This document shows positions 59,121 through 64,000 of a stretch of DNA of 64,000 nt, one piece after another. The notes beneath the pieces were generated by a model that searched no databases, was not told the origin of the DNA, and was given only the letters and a program-made list of their open reading frames with translations. Each line of letters starts with the position of its first letter. Within the stretch, counting starts at the first letter, position 1. Made by a program: the position numbers and the translations under genes. The DNA is from [Phialemoniopsis] sp. UDSM-2020. Taxonomy: Eukaryota; Ascomycota; Sordariomycetes; Thyridiales; Thyridiaceae. The DNA lies in contig JAEILZ010000005.1 in assembly GCA_018873225.1 (NCBI GenBank), positions 1,984,001 to 2,048,000 on the forward strand, in the 5' to 3' direction.

Positions 59121-62100
59121 GTCGGCTCGAAAGCGAAAGGTTGCGAATGGGACGAATTACGTCGTTGCAGAAAGGTGATCTAGAGCTACAGATCAAGCAA
59201 GCCACTGCGCGAGCTACTTGTTATATGGTAGGCGGGAGTGTCTCGGGCTCATCGAACAAAGATATTGGCTGTCGAGGTCGAGGTTACACCGAGATGGTCT
59301 GTCACCACCGGTGTAAGACACCTTGGAAGACAGCCAGGGAACCTGCAGCCGACGTTGAGGTATCCCAAGGTCTCCGAATCCCAGAGGCTAATTCGTCGGT
59401 GATCAAGGCTAGGTTCAGCTAGTTTGTCTCACCGAAAAGACGCTGGGCGCTGCAAGTAACCGCGTGGCCGACCTGAGCCGTTTCGAAAGCAAGAGAAGTG
59501 GTCATTCGACGCCCTCCCTCGACCCATCCGCATTTGACAGTACGACGAAGGACGTGAAGTGCAGCAGCCCCCCCGCAGCCGAGAAGATCAGAAAAAGGTT
59601 TGCACCTGCAGGACTGCCGTCACCGCTTGGGGACGTTTCGACGGTCGTTCCAGACAGGGTAAGAAGGGGCTAGCAAATTGAAGTGCCCACAATCTTCACC
59701 GCCAGATTTATTATGTCCCAGAGTCCTCTCAACTGATGACAAGTGATGGAGACTTAAAGCGAGACGGCATGGCCGAGCAGGAATGACCACGGCAGAATAT
59801 GGTAATTGTAGTGTAAGTGTAGTAAGTTGGAAACAGTAATGTAGTAAAACTCAGCAGAGTGGGTTCAGAGTAAGGGGGTCCAGGGAGTATGTAAAAAGGA
59901 GATACCAATGTGGCATTGGTACCTTATTCTTGGAGCTGCGAGATGCAGGTTGGGCGCTGGCGTCAAAAAGGATGCCGGTTGATACGCCTTGCAAGCTCGA
60001 TGGCCGTGAGGCGGGATGAGATGCGTTTGCAGGTTGGCAACCCGGCCACTCAGGAGTGCAGGATCGGAGTGAGAGTGGTTGAAGCGGCTCTTCTTTGAGG
60101 TCATGGAGAGAGCGTTGGCTTGGTTCCTCGTCCTGGGTGCTCCTTCATCTCGCTCATGCCCTTTCGCGCTACTGCACAGCTAAGTGTATAATAAAGTAGA
60201 TTGGGAACGAAACCCGCGAGGCCAAACGAGGAGGTTGGTAAGGGTAGGTCGATAGGAAAGAGTGGAGATGGATGATGATTGCTGGACCGTCCCTGAAGTT
60301 TGCTGGATCTAGGCGGGTTCCATGTCGACGTCAGGCTGCTGGGAGAATGGCTGGACGTGGGGAAATACACGTGTTAGGGCACCTATGGGGGCACCACTCA
60401 CACTGCTTTAAACTAGAAGTCGCTGCAAGTTCCATACAGCAAATCGTTCCGGCATGACGGAGCTCCAGCTGGGAGCATGCTACTTTATCACTCTGGAAGC
60501 TGTGGGGAGACGGCTGGCCCGCCCACTAAAATCCTCGCCCAAGATTTCCAAACATCTCCCTAGAGCATCCCGAAACGGCACGCCGGGCCTCCCCATGGAC
60601 GGGGACTAGCAGGGGGGTCGGGAAGCAGAGTAGCCTAAAACCGCACCGTCTAATCCAAGCGCGTGTCGGCCCACGGGCACTCCCTTTCGCTGCCGGTCAC
60701 TAACTTTGGTAGCTCCCTTGTCAATACATCTTTAAGATAAGTACAGTGCTCACTCAGCTAACACACTTTCCACTTCGCTCATCCGCTTGATACTTCACCT
60801 TGGATAGCGATTTGAGCTTCAATCAAGTGAACAACTCCCGTCGATATGTGAGGGAAAAAAAGGGGGGATAAGCTGTCGCAAATTAGGGTTGCATCTGACG
60901 GCGCCTGAGGAGCGAGTGTGTCGAACCACATTGCTGCAGGTGCATTCGCGTGCTGCAACGACGCATGCATCGCACACATCTGACCTCGCAAACCATCGTC
61001 CGGCCATGCGCAGAATCTATGTATGCCAATACTACACTCTGTCCACTCTGCCCTGTCTGTCGTATCACTGGCCTTCGTCATCGGTGTTCTTCCTGGTCTT
61101 ACGAGTACGTACAGCCATGTACTTGGCTTGGTTGTCCTCCTCCAAATATGAGCAGCTCCTTTGGCATGGTAAAGACTGGCGCTATTCACTTACACGGTCC
61201 CATCCACGTTGCTATCGTTCTTCCCCATTCTTAATTAATGTACTCTCCAATTCCCAAGGCCTCACGGCTGGTGTCAAACCAAGCCTGGAGGCAATAAGAA
61301 GGACCTCGACCATTTGGGCCGGACGCGGCGCACTGCAAAAGACTGGTGAGGCAGGACGGTAGTGCATGCGGCACAAGGTAAGATCATCATCCATCAGCCT
61401 ACGGAACACAGCCCGCAGAACAGGCCTTCCACGAGACCTGCCGAGCCGTGGCTACCGAGCCGCTTGACCTCTACGGGCTACGTTGGACGTACCAAGTATG
61501 ATAACTGAGGGATTTGAGAACGGCGGCCAGTGGCTAAACCGTAGCCCCAGAGTCGCACCATCTGCCATGTGCGCTTCTTCGTCGTTTCACTTGGTAAAGT
61601 GGTGATACAATCCCTACTAGATACACATGTAGTGCACCACTATGTGAACGACAATCTCGTCAGGAAAAAAGAAAAGAAAACACCATTCGCTCCGATAGAC
61701 TGGAGGATTTGCGCTCAATTGCGCGGACCGGCAAGGTTTTTCCAATTCCACTCCACATCACGGAACCCAATATATTCTCGCCAGCCCCATTTGAGTCGTC
61801 GGCACGAGCGAGCCCTTCAGAGATGACTGGCCGTAATCACATTTGATGTACCGACATCGTCGTCGAGCAGGTATACGCCATGTTGGGCTGTTCACCATGG
61901 TTGACGATACAGACGAGATGAATGACATATTGGCCCTCCCTTTGGGCATCAATGCCCAAACCTTCCCAAACATCGGTATCGACAGGCCCACGCAACGGTC
62001 GGTGCCATGCAGGTCGTACCTGACCTGACCAGCGCAGGAAGCAGCAAAACGAGGCTGCAACTGCAAGGGATTGGCTCCGGGTAGGGATACGTTCTCCAGT

Positions 62101-63294
62101 ACCTACTTGCAGCTGCGAAATAATGGCGCTTGCGTAGACTTATGCAGGCCGGGACCACCATGGCCCAACCTCAGCCTACCCACCACCCGCCGTCATGCAC
62201 CAGAGATGATTGGAATCCGTCGAGTCTGCACTCCGCTGCAAATGGCTCGCCCCAGAGCTGGGAAAACATATGCTAGTTCATGCGAGCCCAAGGGAGTCCT
62301 CGCTATCGTCCTGCCAGATCTCACATTGGGCGCCACGACCAAAGAGGGACCGATGACAGCATCGTCCTACAACCATTCCCCATCGTCATGGGTGGCACGC
62401 TCGTCAGACTCTCGAGGAATGTGAGGCATCGCCCTCGCTTCGAGGCAGTCAATTCGCTGTCAAGCTGTGGGGAAGGGCAGGCCAACGGTGGAGAAAGTTG
62501 CCAGAAGGAAGAGTCCCGGAATTCGACGTAATGGTGTCATGGGCAAGGCCCGACCTCTGTCATCCCGCGCCAATATGCCGCTTCTTAACACCCTTGGCCG
62601 GGTCGCCAATCTAGATTGACAGGGACTTCCCTTGTAGTGTTAAGGGATGTGCTGCCGGGAACCTGCGAAGAAACGGGCACGGATCACCGGCGAGGGGAGG
62701 CTCCTCCATCCCGCCCAAGTCTCGGGCTCCCACGCACGAACCTACCCCACTAGTCGTCCCGGCTGACCTGTGTTGGGGGGAGTGTTCGAGCCGGAGGTGT
62801 ACGCGTGTGTAAGATTCATGTGTAAGCTTTGTGGGGTGGAACATTGTGTGATAACGTTGATGGTAAACATGTAACAGGCTGTTGTTGCGGTCTATCTACA
62901 CCGAGCATGGCTACCAAGCCAGCATATGCGCTCCTGCCTGCTTCTTTTGATCCCATCATAGATATAGCACACTGATACACTCTTGTATCAGGAAATAGAA
63001 TTACAAAACCTTGTGGGCATGGGAGAGGCGATGGGTCTTTCTTTCTATCCACAAACAATCACCGGACCATTCCTCCCCTCGCCTACTATTCGCCTGCGGT
63101 ACAGATCCCAACGCCCAATAATGGTTCCCAATAAATCATCCCGCACCAATGCTGTGTATAGGTCGTGTATAGGTTTTGGCACACCCCATTGGTATGCAAG
63201 CCAGTCGGATATGCACAGGTAGGAAAGGCCATAGGACGGATGCAAAGGCCTATGGGATTTGGCTTACTTCACGTATGCGTTTCGTTCCACGGAT
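59121..63294. other. Gene-poor island, 4.2 kb
   Basis: Lies upstream of the kinase-like gene and downstream of Lon. Open frames on both strands are short and show no family-like sequence; the frame at 59464-59673 starts with GTG and is Ser/Pro-rich only. Part of it must serve as promoter for the kinase-like gene. No tRNA or transposon terminal repeats were recognised. Confidence 0.5.
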
Positions 63295-64000
63295 CTATTC
63301 GTCCTTGTCGGTGGACTCCTTGGTCGCGTTCTGCTTCTTCCACTCGCAGATCCTACAGTTATTGGCCTGGGTGCGATCCAGATTGGGGAAAACCAAGTCG
63401 AAGATGTCCGAATACCAGCTTGCTGGACGGCCTTCGAGACCTTCCTTAATGTTCTATCGAAAGCATATTAGTTTATATCCAATTTATCAGAAAAATGCAA
63501 ACAGATGTTACACACCTCTGGGAGCTCCAGCCAGTCAGACATGTTGTCCTCAGGGAAGATGATGGTCTTGCAGCCTGCCCTTCTTGCTGCAACCGTCTTC
63601 TCTCGTAATCCGCCAATACGAAGGACCTTCCCGGTCAGGGTCAATTCACCCGTCATGGCAATTGTAGGGTCCACAGGAGTCTCCAGCGCAAGCGAAAGGA
63701 GAGAAGTTGCCATCGTAATACCAGCAGAGGGTCCGTCCTTTTGCACTGCACCCTCGGGCACGTGAACATGGATCTTGGCCTTGTCAAAGAAGTGATTGTC
63801 GGGGAATTCGCGAGCCATGTGTGATTTGGCAAAAGAGTATGCGATTGAAGAAGATTCCTTCATCACAGTCTTGAGGTTGCCGGTAATTTCCAGCGACGGA
63901 CGAGTGCTGGGCCTCAGAGATGACTGCAAGATCGATTCCACGTACATGGCTGCTCCGCCCATCTGAGTCCAGGCTAAGCCCATTGTCACACCAGGCGGCG
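63295..64000 (-). CDS. PIM1: Mitochondrial Lon protease, C-terminal part
   Basis: ATP-dependent serine protease of the mitochondrial matrix; only its proteolytic domain is present, and the frame stays open at the right edge (64000). Exons seen: 64000-63516 and 63453-63295, separated by a 62-nt intron (GTGTGT...GATAG). The first residues, PPGVTMGLAWTQMGGAAMYV, are the start of the Lon P domain. The catalytic serine lies in VQKDGPSAGITMA, and the catalytic lysine in IGGLREKTVAARRAGC, so both dyad residues are intact. The last exon encodes a short tail (NIKEGLEGRPASWYSDIFDL, ending KESTDKDE). The N-terminal substrate-binding and AAA+ domains must lie to the right of the window. Confidence 0.95.

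Noticed and set aside
59464..59673. 69-codon frame upstream of the kinase-like gene
   Set aside because: Begins with GTG rather than ATG and shows only Ser/Pro-rich sequence with no domain or clear splice partners.

Overview
This is a stretch of a filamentous ascomycete nuclear genome, most likely a sordariomycete. The signs are short (about 50-90 nt) GT-AG introns with CTAAC/CTGAC-like branch sites, pyrimidine-rich leaders, scattered TACCTA/ACCTAGGT intergenic motifs, and two fungal-type transcription factors. The species assignment is inference. I resolve 17 genes with good support, one weak small ORF, and the 3' end of an eighteenth gene that runs off the right edge. Most are housekeeping genes on both strands, many in divergent or convergent pairs.

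Layout. 0-12.5 kb: C2H2 transcription factor; a 71-aa membrane-anchored protein divergent from mitochondrial ribosomal protein uL29m (MRPL4); Rab GDI convergent with NOG1; NOG1 divergent from URA5. 12.8-18.9 kb: a polyamine-acetyltransferase-like GNAT divergent from DDI1, whose start codon is split by an intron; RRP8 rRNA methyltransferase. 19-22.4 kb: a long gene-free leader. 22.5-33.9 kb: Zn2Cys6 factor, proteasome alpha-5 (PUP2), gamma-tubulin complex GCP2, type II PI 4-kinase (LSB6). 34-42.9 kb: gene-poor, holding one isolated multi-intron LaeA/TAM-like methyltransferase. 43-50.8 kb: AIM41, a possible RS-rich small ORF, and a RING-containing SNF2 helicase. 52.3-59.1 kb: delta-9 desaturase (OLE1) and a kinase-fold protein with degenerate catalytic motifs. 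59-63.3 kb: gene-poor. 63.3-64 kb: C-terminus of mitochondrial Lon.

How they fit together: this is not a metabolic cluster. Loose themes are ribosome biogenesis and translation (NOG1, RRP8, MRPL4), protein turnover (PUP2, DDI1, Lon), mitochondria (MRPL4, AIM41, Lon, probably the 71-aa protein), and membranes and traffic (GDI, LSB6, OLE1). I found no CRISPR array, tRNA, rRNA, transposase or reverse transcriptase. The features most worth a second look are gene-structure oddities (split start codon, 13- and 14-nt exons, a nine-exon methyltransferase), the atypical kinase, the unrecognised 71-aa protein, and the gene-poor islands. I see no convincing new multi-gene system.
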